In this document: piece after piece, positions 13,201 through 25,643 of the stretch
Layout: every line of letters starts with the position of its first letter
Position numbering within the stretch: the first letter of the stretch is position 1
Origin: Congeria kusceri
Taxonomy: Eukaryota > Mollusca > Bivalvia > Myida > Dreissenidae
Direction: 5' to 3'
NCBI GenBank assembly: GCA_027627225.1
Contig: CM051029.1
Coordinates: 23,393,851-23,457,850 of the forward strand
Length of the DNA stretch: 64,000 nucleotides
The notes under the pieces: model-generated
What the model saw: the letters and a program-made list of their open reading frames with translations, nothing else
What the model was told of the DNA's origin: nothing
Database searches by the model: none
Made by a program: the position numbers and the translations under genes

Positions 13201-13614
13201 TTTAATCCATAGTTGCTACTTATTGTAGATGTAGTTCGTAAATTTATTACAAGTTTGAATGGTACTGTTCCAGCTTAAGATGGTCTCATAGTAGGCTTAT
13301 GTTTACAGGTTCCTTTCCCTTGGGACAATTAACTACCAAAACATATTGCAACGATAACAATTTATTAATCTCATGACCAACAACAAATAAATAAATGGTG
13401 TACAATTTACACATGAAGTTACACTATATACATGTATGAACATTTATTACAGAAAAGTTATGTTACACATATTTTATAATTAGGGTGTGGTTATCATGTG
13501 TTGCAACAATGTCAGAATGGCCCATTTAGATTGACATTCAACTGAAAGACTGGGCAACTTCCCTCGTCTATATGATAAGCAAAATGACGATGGATTTATA
13601 TAAATACAAATATT

Positions 13615-13815
13615 TACCAGCCGTTGAAAAAAAGAAAAAAACAACAACAATAACAATAAAACAAACAACAACAACATATTGCGCGAAACATATCACAAAA
13701 ACAAACAATTTAAACCCCAACACCCAGTGATAATACTTAAGATTACGACAACAACAACAATATAAACAATATCAACAAAAAATAATAACAAAATAAACAA
13801 CAGCAACACTATAAC
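13615..13815. repeat. A/C-rich simple repeat (AAC/AAT)n
   Basis: Interrupted AAC and AAT triplets occur at about 13625-13678 and again at 13745-13805. The remaining 13200-14290 stretch holds no exon that I can recognise. In particular, no transmembrane or stalk exon is found here that would serve the orphan TNF exons. Confidence 0.7.
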
Positions 13816-14291
13816 CAAGTATAACAACGCCATCATGAGTATTAGTGTTAAAGATGCAAACTAAAACACGTACAGTTTTCATTAATCTGTGAACGTTTGA
13901 TTAGTTCTCGTGTGTATAGACATGACAGAAATGTTGCTGAACCTTGGATTGCCTCCCTTATATGCTACGCCGTATTAAAAACTTAGACAGTTACTTGATA
14001 TGACGTACTGGCTAATAATTACAAAAAATGATATACATTCAAAAGTATAAAAACACAATAACATGGACCACGAACCACCCACCACGCGAGTCGTTTTTGC
14101 TAGCCGACCATAGGACCGCTATCACTAATACCACATTCTTCATATCACAGTTTTTTCAAAGTCTTTAATTTATAGTTAATGCAAACATAAATCTTTAAAC
14201 TAATAACTATATTGGAAGATTATTTTTTATATAACTCAGCATATCGCAGTTATATTTTATTACACAGAACTCGGCAACCAACGCACCGGAT

Positions 14292-17200
14292 TCACCAGAT
14301 TTTCGCCTCCTCCACCATAAATGCCCCGAAATGCGTCGCAGTTTGCTCGGAGTGGTACATCTCGCCGTTGGGGTTATTCTCCAGGTTGGTGGGCTTGCTC
14401 ACCCATATCTTCTCCCCGTACTGAAGGAAGTAGAGTCCCCGGACCTCCACCGAGTCCAGCGGGTAGTCGTCCAGACCGTACCCGTACTCCGCACCCCTGG
14501 AAACAGCGAGAGCCCAGATCAGCAACCACAGTAATCAATAACTATTTGAAAAAAAAGAGCAACAATAGAGAGGGTTAACTGTCAAGTTCTTGTATATTTT
14601 CACCTTCTTTATGAATTTCTAACATAACTGCAGGATTATATAAATATATTATGCCTTAATGTCACGAACGCGATGCAAATCTTGGCATCTTTACGGACGA
14701 TAGATCTAGGTAAATGTTCTATATTTTGTTTGTCAAAAATCATTCTTTGTATTTCGGTAATTAGCAAACAAGCCAGTCACGTGTCTGTGAATGTTGCCAG
14801 TGAGATCACGCGTTACCTGTCATCCTGGGTGCTGTACGACGCGTCCAACACTTCCTCTTGACCTCCCAGATTCCGGCGCCTCAACATCGCCCCCATCGGT
14901 GGATACACGGCACTGAACAACAGTATCAGCAACATGATGTAGAGACGAGTTTGTAAGTTTAGCTTCTCAACCGGTACATTGGTACAATTATAATGTGTGC
15001 AGAGTTTACCCAGTGAAATGTGTTCAGAAACAGCTATTGTGTTTTAATTATAATTAAATTACACAACTCACACAATAACTTATCACCACGGTAATGTGCA
15101 GTGATAAACAGAACGTACCTAACCCATTGTTTGAATATAAATAATCAAACCCAAATAGTAATACTTCTAATTTTCATTATTTAAAGTATGCAACTGACCA
15201 ACTTCAAAGAAAAATCAAGGATCAAAGTGCTACTACCATAGAGAGAGAGAATCAGATAGATTACTTGGCCCGTATCTGAAAGGCTCCTAAGTGAAATCTT
15301 ACAGAGTACATTACATGATACAATTCATTAAGCCGATGGCTATTTTGTTTTAAACTTATTATGTATAACAATGTTTTATTCGGTAAAATAATAAGCATAT
15401 GCTTCTTATATATCCGCATTTCAAATATAAAATATTGATTTTCACAATTGCGTGTCAAATTTTCACTTCCGTAGAATTAAAGTTAAAATGTGTCCCAGGA
15501 GCTTGATGGACACGGCCCCAGGCCCCGCGTACCTCTGTTCCAGCTCCCCATCAGGTGGGCGTCGGCCGTGCACGGCGATTTTCGCGAACACGTAATACAC
15601 GCCCGGCGTTTTTATGGTAACTCGCTCCACGGACCCATCATCCGTCTCGGTGAGCTCAAAGGAGCCGGCATCCATAGGGTTGTCTGGCGTCGTCTCCCAC
15701 AAGAACACGCCAGCTGGCGAGGTAAAAGTGCGCTTTTGTTTGCTCGCTTTGTTTAAGACAATGTCCATGTCAGAAGCACTGATACATGGAACATACCGCC
15801 TAAAACATATGCACGCTTAATTGCTATGCGAGACCATGTTCGTTCTTGTTCTCACAAAATTACATTTTAGAGTTGGGATATTACCTTCTGAAGGTACATT
15901 TCTGCAGGGCATTTCCAAGAAAACCAAAGCTAACGGTCGTTTCTTGTATATTCTGCGCATGTATGCGTTGAATTTCCTTATAACTCCACGGGGACAGTTT
16001 TACTTTGTTATGTAACTAACCACGAGTTATTTCTGTGTTCTGTGTTGACTGTCTTGCTCTACTCATACAATGCCATTGTGCCCATACAGGCGTGAGGATA
16101 TTCCTACATTATCATGTCACACAACCACGTGTTAACTCCGCTACGTCAGGCATCTCCACACGTACACGTACTGTTCTATATTTAAATACTTCAACCCAGG
16201 TATTGCAAGACCTTTTAGATATAAGACCCTGACTGACCGAATGACGACTGATATATAACATATAAATGAATGTAAAAGTCAGCAAGTACTCCGGTGCAAT
16301 GGTGACTCCATAAAAAGGATCACCATGGCTGTATGTAAATAACCATACTATTTAGATATGGTGCTACAGAAACGGAATGTTACAGAGCCACTGGAAATGT
16401 TATATTTTATCGGTTAGTTTTCAATTAAGTCCATATAAGTTCTTTGCATAATCGTTAAACGCATGGTCAAAACATACCCGGGGATAACAATGGGCAATAA
16501 AACTGTTTACTCTCCAAGTTGAATGTACTTATTATGTAATACTTGTAGTACTGTTTGCTTTAGCATTATTTATTTATTTTAATAATGGCCATGGTTTGTT
16601 TTAAATGTTTATACGAATTCAAGTTTACTTGAGGATTTCACATAACAGATAGTTGATTAAGTAACTCACTGTTCGTGCTGGGATTGACACCAGGCCGTCC
16701 GCGGAAGAAGAAGTTGGGACTGGCAGGAACGTTCCGCTTCCGTCTGGCCCCTACGGAGGTAAACACACCCGAGTGTTACTTTGGTTGGTGAAGCACACAT
16801 ATCACAGATCTAATACATGCACTGTTACACATGTGAACCGGAAATAATGAGCAGGCTAACGATAATAAACAGATATCCAGTTGACATAACACCATCTTCT
16901 CTTCTAAAAATGTCTACTTAGTTCAATATAATAATACATGAACATATTTACTAATTAAAAACTTACCGGTAAAACTGGTTTCTTTTAATTTATTAATTAT
17001 TTTTTTATACTTATTTATTAAGTATTGACATGGTTGTTTCTATCACTTATTTATTGGGTTACCGCCTTGTAACAGACGGCGAAGTGTTTATTCGATCAAT
17101 GATGTGAAGAAATGATGACAACACTTTGATGATAGTTTCCTTGCATGTCAGCATATAAGTACGTAATAAGCGTATATAATAATAGGTATATATAGTTCAA

Positions 17201-18936
17201 ACTATTGAAATAGAGTAGATAAAATCAACATTATACAAATATATAACTATAGTAGTGTAACTAAATGTGTTTTAATCATATGCTAAAAATAAACAAATAA
17301 AGCACACATTCAACAAAAGTTGAAACGTACCAAATGGAAATTGTTGTATTTTCTTTATTCATAAGAATTTCAGCTGCGCCATGGTAAACACGAAATTCAT
17401 TCGTATTTGTCCGATATTTTGGTATGACCACATGTATGTACAACTCAAATAATCATAGCTGACATTTCAAGCCGAAACTCTTATAAATAAAGAAAATACA
17501 ATTTCCATTTATTTATATTTGGTGCGTTATAACATTTGTTGAGAATGGTCGTTATTTCAATGATAAGTTTATATTATATATATTATAGACAATGCGAATC
17601 GTTTTCTAATAATATCAATTAATTGACTGTATGTATTCAATCATAATTCTATTCGTTATTTATTATACAAATATGTCGTGATTTGTAAATAATTTTGAAA
17701 GGTAATTAAATTAAGCCCATTAAAATATCTTTCATTTAGTGATAATAAAATATATTAAAACATTAAACTCATGTACATTAAAAAAAGAACATTTAATATA
17801 TTTCCATTTAAAAATGAAAAATATAAATTAAACAATATCGTATAGTCTTAACAAGGAAATGAAACTCAGCATTGTGCTGTTCTTTTTATACCGTGCTATG
17901 TTTATGATATTACAGAAACAGACACTATGTAATTATTAGTGAACAGCTGTTGTATTTGTTATACAATGTAAACTTTCAAAGTAGCTTGCTCTATTTACAC
18001 TTATCTAACAACTACATGAAAAGCTGTGAAATCCCACTCACTTCGAAGAGTTCTGGATCTCTGCAGTTTCTCGTCTGTATCAAGTTTGGATGTTGTCTGC
18101 ATCAAAATGGCAGATTAATCGATTAAAATATAATTATTTTAACACATTTTAAATAAACAAGTAAGCAAATTAATAAAAATAAATAAATAAATAAAGGACA
18201 TATGGTTAATATAAATTAAAACAAAACAATAGGGTAGAAGGAAAATACTATTATTTAACTGTATGTCGAGAATTTACAGCAAAAGTAGTATGGATTACGT
18301 GCATTTGCTATGGATGTTACCGGTATACACAAACCTTTGCGCAATAACGCCAAAGTATGCGAGTGTGTTTCACCATCGCAATTCCTGAATATAGTTAAGC
18401 ACTTGTGAAGAACCGTAAATAACCTTGATGGACCCATACCGTTCGATAGCAGCTCTATCCACCATGTTGTAAACCAACATTAACTACAAAAAATACCACC
18501 ATGCTACGCGTACCTTGAGCGAGGGCTGCTGCCCCGAGTCCGCGTTCAGGATGAGCCGCGAGGCCTCCACGAGGTCCTCTATCTTGTCCTGCTGCTCCCG
18601 GGACTCCTCGCGCACCTGTCCGAGCTGCACGTGCAACAACAGGTGCGAAACGAACGACACGAGCAGCAGAGTGATTACAACAGTCCGGAACCAGTGGACC
18701 GGTCCGAAATGGCTGCACAACCTGTCATGCAACCTTTCTGCAAGTCCTGATTTGCCGCCTTCTATTCCAAGGATCAAATCCCTGCATACGTCTATTTTCT
18801 TCTTAATTTCCAGGCCGTTTGACACTGTTGTAGAGTCCATTGCCGGATTAGCAGAGCTCGGCATGTCCACTGTGGTTGGCGGAGTTAAGGCTGTCACATA
18901 ATTCACCGCCGAAGTGCGCACTACCTCTCGTATCAC
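14292..18936 (-). CDS. TNF-superfamily ligand gene A (six exons; apparent 1-nt frameshift in exon 5)
   Basis: Exons: 18936-18514, 18096-18042, 16750-16670, 15713-15533, 14912-14818, 14496-14292. Exon 1 (141 codons) carries a type II membrane anchor at residues about 84-103 after a long cytoplasmic part, then a charged stalk. The exon 2/3 junction yields a basic run containing R-R-K-R, a furin-type site, so shedding is likely. Exon 4 has F-L-W-E-T and P-G-V-Y-Y-V-F-A-K; exon 6 ends T-H-F-G-A-F-M-V. Exons 1-4 chain in phase (0, 1, 1, 2). Exon 5 opens with P-P-M-G-A-M-L, matching P-P-R-G-L-M-L of the paralogue at 7.6 kb. But its second half (ending S-T-Q-D-D, matching L-T-Q-D-N) is readable only one frame over, so a base appears to be missing near 14880. 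Unless that is a sequence error, exon 6 would be misread to an early TGA and the last two strands lost. A possible poly(A) signal lies at 14261-14256. Family certain; function of this copy uncertain. Confidence 0.82.
17311..17542. mobile_element. fold-back element (about 65-bp inverted arms) in intron 2 of gene A
   Basis: The left arm, about 17311-17375, has CCAAATGGAAATTG and TGTATTTTCTTTATT. The right arm, about 17468-17542, carries the reverse complement (AATAAAGAAAATACA, CAATTTCCATTT, and GTTATAACATTTGTTGA against TCAACAAAAGTTGAAAC). A roughly 95-bp loop separates them. It looks like a small MITE. No clear target duplication was found and no protein is encoded. Confidence 0.65.
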
Positions 18937-18939
18937 TGA

Positions 18940-20075
18940 AGGCGATACAGACCGGGCGTTGTTAAGTACCCCACAATCACAATAAGACGAATGCGCAGAT
19001 AATCCAGCGTTATTGTTTGTATTCCTAGAAGTCCATAAGCTCTAGCAATGGACACAACAGAACTCCATATTCTAATATATTACACATTTACACGATACTT
19101 TCCGTGACGACGAAGTTAAAATGCTTATAACCACTTATCTGTCAAAGCTTTAACCGGCAATTTAGCACTGACTACTTTCTACAATGTACTACATCAATAT
19201 TTATTTCAATTGAAATTAAAGGGGCAGTTTACTTTTGAAGAATGTAAAGCTTGGTGTTATATATGCGCACATGGTACACAAGTACCACTTTTTGAATTAA
19301 TACATTCTGTTAACATGTAAATAATGGTTACCAAGCGGAAATCGTATGGAAACTATGGCTACCTTTAAATAAGGCAAAAACAACTTATTGAAGGTACAAT
19401 TTGTGAATAAGTGTTGTTGTCATATAGAACTGACATATTTGCTTGTTTGCACTATCTGGTGCTATTTTATGACTAAAAATATGCAATATGAACATATGAA
19501 CTACAAATATGAATATGAAGCCTTGCTTGACACCTCTAGAGCAAATGTTCTTACTTCCGGGCTGTACAAACACACTTTAATCTCCAACCGTATGTGTGGT
19601 GAAGACTTTATGAAGACTTTAATCTCCAACCGTATGTGTGGTGAAGACTTTATGAAGAAGATGACAACTGGTTCTCAGACATTAACTTTACAAACTACAA
19701 TATACCGATGGATTTGCAGACACGGAGCTCAATAAGTTCGTCTATATTTCTATATTGTCACTCGCTTTGTTCTATAGGTTAATGTCAACAACCTATTTGG
19801 TTTATTATAGTTTACTATACACAGACACAACCAGCGCAAGTTATTGCACGAGTTTCCTATCTCGCTGACAACACCATTCTGTTTGCATGAATTACATCAT
19901 TTATGTCGAACATTCTGCGTTATAATAATATATGTATTTAATAACAAACAACAATAAAATATGTAGGGTAAGATTTATGATCAGAAAAGAAGCTAAAAAG
20001 CAACGGGGTTTAAACATGGTTTCTCCAATGGTCATCGATTACATGGTTTTGCAACAACAAATTAAATGGGTAACA
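18940..20075. other. region upstream of gene A, no further gene seen
   Basis: This region should hold the promoter and any 5' UTR exon of gene A. I could not place a convincing TATA box or initiator. It contains one perfect 42-bp tandem duplication at 19574-19657 (CTTTAATCTCCAACCGTATG and following bases). Confidence 0.45.
19574..19657. repeat. perfect 42-bp tandem duplication (two copies)
   Basis: Two identical adjacent copies begin at 19574 and 19616. The lack of divergence indicates a recent event; the period is a multiple of three. No coding role is evident. Confidence 0.85.
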
Positions 20076-20079
20076 TGTG

Positions 20080-21617
20080 CAGCAAACGGTAGCAAGATGT
20101 AGCGCCAGGCTAACGGTAGCAGGATGTAGCGCCAGGCTAACGGTAGCGGGATGTAGAGCCAGGCTAACGGTAGCAGGATGTAGCGCCAGACTAACGGTAG
20201 CAGGATGTAGCGCCAGGCTAACGGTAGCAGGATGTAACGCCAGGCTAACGGTAGCAGGATGTAGCGCAAGACTAACGGTAGCAGCGCCAGGCTAACGGTA
20301 GCAGGATTAGTGCAAGGCTAACGGTAGCAGGATGTAGCGCAAGGCTAACGGTAGCCGGATGTAGTGCAAGGCTAAGGTAGCAGGATGTAGCGCCAGGCTA
20401 ACGGTAGCAGGATGTAGCGCCAGATTAACGGTAGCAGGATGTAGCGCCAACAGCAGACGGTATCAGGATGTAGCGCCAGGCTAACGGTAGCCGGATGTAG
20501 TGCAAGGCTAAGGTAGCAGGATGTAGCGCCAGGCTAACGGTAGCAGGATGTAGCGCACGACTAACGGTAGCGGGATGTAGCTTCAGGCTAACGGTATCAG
20601 GATGTAGCGCCAGGCTAACGGTAGCCGGATGTATCGCAAGGCTAACGGTAGCGGGATGTAGCGCCAGGCTAACGGTAGCAGGATGTAGCGCAAGGCTAAC
20701 GGTAGCAGGATGTAGCGCAAGACTAACGGTAGCAGGATGAAGCGCCAGGCTAAAGGTAGCAGGATGTAGCGCCAGACTAACGGTAGCAGGATGTAGCGCA
20801 AGGCTAACGGTAGCAGGATGTAGCGCAAGACTAACGGTAGCGGGATGTAGCGCCAGGCTAACGGTAGCAGATTGTAGCACCAGGCTAACGGTAGCGGGAT
20901 GTAGCGCCAGGCTAACAATAGCAGGATGTAGCGCAAGGCTAACGGTAGCGGGATGTAGCGCCAGGCTAACGGTAGCAGGATGTAGCGCAAGGCTAACGGT
21001 AGCGGGATGTAGCGCCAGGCTAACGGTAGCAGGATGTAACGCCAGGCTAACGGTATCAGGATGTAGCGCCAGGCTAACGGTAGCGGGATGTAGCGCCAGG
21101 CTTACGATAGCAGGATGTAGCGCCAGGCTAACGGTAGCAGGATGTAGCGCCAGGCTAACGGTAGCAGGATGTAGCGCCAGGCTTACGGTAACAGGATGTA
21201 GCGCCAGGCTAACGGTAGCAGGATGTAGCGCAAGACTAACGGTAGAGGGATGTAGCGCAAGACGAACGGTAGCGGGATGTAGCGCCAGGCTAACGGTAAC
21301 AGGATGTAGCGCCAGACTAACGGTATCAGGATGTAGCGCAAGACTAACGGTAGCATGATGTAGCGCCAGGCTAACGGTAGCAGGATGTAGCGCCAATCTA
21401 ACGGTAGCAGGATGTAGCGCCAGGCTTACGGTAGCAGGATGTAGCGCCAGGCTAACGGTAGCAGGATGTAGCGCCAGGCTAACGGTAGCAGGATGTAGCG
21501 CCAGGCTAACGGTAGCAGATTGTAGCACCAGGCTAACGGTAGAATATTTAGCGCCAGGCTAACGGTAGCAGGATGTAGCGCCAGGCTAACGGTAGCAGGA
21601 TGTAGCGCCAGGCTAGT
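20080..21617. repeat. 27-bp minisatellite, about 57 copies
   Basis: The unit is 27 bp (GGCTAACGGTAGCAGGATGT plus AGCGCCA). Recurring variants are CAGG/CAAG before CTAAC and CAGGATG/CGGGATG. The period is a multiple of three, so a minus-strand frame of 367 codons remains open as a nonapeptide repeat. The frame has no signal peptide or domain, and small indels at about 20305 and 20375 break it at the left end. I treat it as non-coding. Confidence 0.95.
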
Positions 21618-22010
21618 TCACTCTGAATCTGTCTCTTTGTTATTATTTACATGCATTGCTTATATTATATTCTATACTGTGTTATCGTTTTCACAAACAT
21701 CATGAATAAACATTACTTATGTCTTCGACAACACAAGAATTGTTATATCGTATTTTGTACAAACGTACCAGTATTAGCGCTAATGAGTAACGACAGGGTA
21801 CCTTAATTACTAAGTAATAATAAGGAAATATTCAAAACTGTACAATAATTAATTCGTAAACGGGCGTGTGCTCTTTATTGCTGTATCTATTTGAACCTAA
21901 CTAAACAGTCCTCGTTAACATTGAGGAGCATCTCGGTGCATATGAAAACAAAAGATGCACACTTCCAGTCACACACATTCTCGGAGTAAGTTGTCACAGG
22001 TACAAAGTTA

Positions 22011-23061
22011 TGGTGGCATAAAACTGCCTTACGATAACTACTTAAGGCTCGCGAAAATGTTCATGTTACCACTTAAGTTTCGTGTTATTTATCTTATATC
22101 TTGATAGCGTTTGCGAATATTTTTTTTCTTAAGATATGTATATGCTTAACGAAAAACAGACCTGAAAGTGCCCACAACTGACATCAGAATTTCAGTTAAT
22201 AAAAATTTCTGTGATATCAGGAATATTAACGTTAATATTAAGATTTGCGTTGCAAGATAATTATCGTGATAATTTTCGCGTTAGCAAGATACTGCGGACG
22301 ACCTCGGGCATATTTTAAGTGGTAACAGGCACGTGTTAACGTGTTAAGATTTGTGTTGTCAGATAATTATCCTGATAATTTTCGCGTTAGATAACACGGA
22401 TTGGTTTGCGAATACATTTGTGATAATTAAGTGGTATCAGGAATATTAACGTGTCAGATTTGCGTTGTCAGATAATTATCACGATAAAATTGGTGTTAGT
22501 AAAATATTTCAGAAGAACTCGGGCACAAATTAAGTAATAAGAGGAATATTAATGCGTTAATATTTGCGTTGCAATATATTTATCATAAAAATCGCGTTAG
22601 TAAGATGCGGCGGAAGACCTCGGGCACATTTTAAGTGGTAACAGGAATATTAACGTGTTATTTTTTGTGTTGTTAGATAATTATCGTGATAATATACGCG
22701 TTAGATAACACGACTTGGTTTGCGAATACATTTTTGGTCATTAAATGGTATGAGAAATGTTAACGTGTTAACATTTTGCGTTGTCAAATAATAATCGGGA
22801 TAAAATTCGCTCTAGTAAGATACTGCGGAAGACCTCGCAATCCCAAGAAAATGTATCTTATGTCAGTTCTAGGCACTTTTAGGCCATTTAGTATAGTAAT
22901 AAAATATCTCGACGAAATATATTCGCAAAAGCTAACTTAATGTCGAGATAAATTTCGTAATAAATAAGTGGTAACGCAAATATTTTTGCGAACGCTCAGT
23001 AGTTAACACGAAAGTTTTCGCGAACCTTAAGTAGTAATTGTAAGGCAGTTCTATGCCACCA
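22011..23061. mobile_element. 1.05-kb terminal-inverted-repeat element flanked by TA, non-autonomous
   Basis: The left end begins TGGTGGCATAAAACTGCCTT; the right end is its near-perfect reverse complement (ending CAGTTCTATGCCACCA). Similarity runs inward for about 47 bases, through ACTACTTAAGG and TCGCGAAAA. TA dinucleotides directly abut both ends (22009-22010, 23062-23063), fitting the target duplication of Tc1/mariner-like elements. The interior has no transposase and consists of about five diverged copies of a 110-140 bp segment (AGATAATTATCGTGATAATT, then CGCGTTAG and GGAAGACCTCGGGCA). This is an MITE-like element with internal tandem repeats; the superfamily rests on the TA alone. Confidence 0.75.
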
Positions 23062-23754
23062 TACAAATAAAGTATACTAATAATAAATTACTTAATCGTC
23101 ACAAAACTTGCAACACGCTGCTAGGCCAAGATTGAAGCCACAATATGAAGCCGGTACGTTCGAGGAGAGGTATGGATCTGGTTACCTGGTGAATAATTTT
23201 TGGACACTTTTTGATACTTGAACTCAGACTGGTTATGCTTTTATCTCGCCCTTTACCAGTAGGTGAGAATGCCTAACACGCAAGCGTTGGATATATGAAG
23301 CCGGACTTCGAGTTGACCTCGTAACGCCAGGTTTTGATAATTTAACTTGGGTTAGTTATCAAGGTCCTACGTACGACCATGTGTTTGTATCCCAGTTAAC
23401 TATTAGGTATATACATAGTGTGACCGAGCTTCATACTGGTCTAGATGTTTTAAACGTAACATTTGACCCAGTTTCAACAAATCTTTGATTAATATTGTGT
23501 TGCCGTTAAGACGCTGGACAAGTTACGCTATCTATTGTTACATTCTGTTGCGAGTGTAAGGTATTAAAGAAAATGGTCATATGTGTCTGCCAATGATTGC
23601 GGCCATTTTAATATTTACTACGTTACCGGCGATCAAGCAGAACTCCAATCATGTAATAGTATAGTGTATTAAAACAACAGGGACATTGTCATTATTCGCA
23701 AGCAATGACTCAGTCATAGTTTATAGATCTACGGGTACGTAGAGCTAAAACGAT

Positions 23755-24003
23755 TCTTTCGATAACTCGATAACTCGATAGCAAATAACTCGATAGCAAA
23801 TAACTCGATAGCAAATGACCCGATAGCAAATAACTCGATAGCAAATAACTCGATAGCAAATGACCCGATAGCAAATAACTCGATAGCAAATAACTCGATA
23901 GCAAATAACCCGATAGCAAATAACTCGATAGCAAATAAGTCGATAGCAAATAACCCGATAGCAAATAACTCGATAGCAAATAACTCGATAGCAAGTAACC
24001 CGA
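23755..24003. repeat. 15-bp tandem array, about 16 copies
   Basis: The unit is CGATAGCAAATAACT, with variants AACCCG, GACCCG and AAGTCG. All three minus-strand frames read as short repeats (for example C-Y-R-V-I). There is no sign of coding. Confidence 0.92.
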
Positions 24004-24514
24004 GTCGGTTTCGATACTAAAGCAACCAATTTCGAATCGACTCTCTTTTTATATTTATAGATGATTTGTCATAAAACTATTTATTAAAATTACGGTGTTT
24101 TGTTAGATTGATAACGTAAATAGATTGCTGTTATATTAAACTACATGTAGTTGTGAAACATTATCATCGATGTTAGCCAATTATATATTATTATTTATAT
24201 TGAAATATAAGGCACACATATTGACAGTAATCAATAAAAGTGTTATTTAAAATAATGATGATAAATCTTTACAAAATGTATATAGCAAGTCTTGACTCGC
24301 AAAAAACAAGCCTGCAAAGACATACATCGAATCGAAATATTCAACTAAATGATGTTTGAAATCGAAATCCAGGGGCGCCACCAGGATTTCGGGTTGGGGC
24401 GGGGGGGGGGGGGGCGTAAAGTGTTGATCTTGCAGTAATATCCCCTTGATGTTGTCTGTGGGTCTGCAGTGATCAGCTGCAGATCCGTATAAAAAAATAT
24501 GAGAAATATTTGCA

Positions 24515-24553
<39 letters not shown>

Positions 24554-25500
24554 TAAATCATTAAATGCACTTTGTTTCACTGAATAAATTAGTACTTCAT
24601 CGTACTATGTTTGAAAGACGTGTTGGTTCATCTGTACGTCAAGCACCTGTTTTGGCAGTAAATTGCACTTGTTTGATGTGCCTGTCCACTTAATACGTAT
24701 TTGACATTCCATGTTGTAAATATCAAGAACATCTTTAAACATGTAAAATCCGTAGCTGACTAAATTCAAATACACACGCATCGATAGTATTTGTATTATT
24801 CATTTACCGAAGCGTTAATTAAATAACTCACACGTTCACAGTCATGCTCATCAATTGTTTTCAAATGTGCTATGCACTGTGTGTTTTTTTTTCTTCATAG
24901 AACCGAGATCATGGACAGACAGACGAACATGTTATTTTACACGAAATATTGTGAAAGATACATGTTTGATTGCGTTGTGAAATAATACGGCAAATGATGC
25001 CGACGTAGAGTCAAGTTTGCTAACATATGGTGCCGGAAAAATACGAAATCGCCATTAATTGGGGCCAAAATTGTGGACACCTCACTTTATATCTTTTTTA
25101 TGAATGTATAAAACAATTTGAAATTGGTGTCATTATGGACAAAAGTGTGTCTATTTAGATTTTTGGGAACTGAACTATTTATTGAGACAAAAATGTTTAA
25201 AACTCGAAAGTAGTCATTGATTTGAATTGAATTTCGACTTAAAATCATATTTATTCAAAACTTATAAATGCTTTTATGTGGTTTCCTGTGTCAATGGTGT
25301 ATTGCACATGACATCGCAATATAATAAATGAATGTAAAAAAGGAAAAAATATCATCCACAAATAAAGGTATATATACCCATAGTCTATATTTTATCGTTT
25401 TCGATGAACTTTGGCGCCGGTACTACTGTGTACGTAAGAACTCGTAGGGGGCTGATTAGGTCGTGTATATTTTACTGAAGTTGATGTGTATCTTTGAGAA
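24003..25500. other. gene-free stretch with simple repeats
   Basis: It contains a guanine run at about 24399-24414 and an (ATC)n tract at about 24515-24553. I found no exon. Palindromic or AT-rich text dominates. Confidence 0.5.
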
Positions 25501-25503
25501 AAC

Positions 25504-25643
25504 AGAGCGAGCGAATCGAGCTAAAAAGATTTTTTGTATATTTATCCAGTTTTTACCATTTTATATATGCCTATATATATATGGTCCGGTATTTTTACGG
25601 GGGGGGTGGGCGCGCCAGAAGCGCCCTCCTGGATCCGCTCGTG
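25504..25643. mobile_element. left copy of a 140-bp repeat flanking the 53-bp satellite
   Basis: It shares with 29199-29335, in the same orientation, the text GAGCGAGCGAA, CCAGTTTTTACCATTTTATA, TATGCCTATATA, GGTCCGG, a G-run with GGGCGCGCC, and CTGGATCCGCT. The reverse complement of the right margin (AGCGGATCCAGGGGGG-like) resembles ends of some hAT-like DNA transposons, so these may be transposon termini; that is inference. Confidence 0.6.

Noticed and set aside
13480..13677. Leucine-rich minus frame as a possible transmembrane exon for the orphan TNF set
   Set aside because: The leucine run is the translation of an AAC/AAT simple repeat, with no splice border in the needed phase.
15463..15533. 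Extension of gene A exon 4 beyond 15533
   Set aside because: The frame stays open for 23 more codons, but the CAGAG/GTACGC donor and the match of the next exon's start to the paralogue support ending at 15533.
18455..18901. Plus-strand and alternative-frame open frames over gene A exon 1
   Set aside because: Shadows of the true minus-strand coding exon; they lack the transmembrane-stalk pattern and splice borders.
20425..21528. 367-codon minus frame (nonapeptide repeat)
   Set aside because: A 27-bp array with frame-breaking indels at its left end and no signal peptide, domain or splice context.
23755..24003. CRISPR-like regular repeats
   Set aside because: Units are contiguous without spacers, in a eukaryotic intron-rich context; it is a simple minisatellite. 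The same applies to the other arrays.
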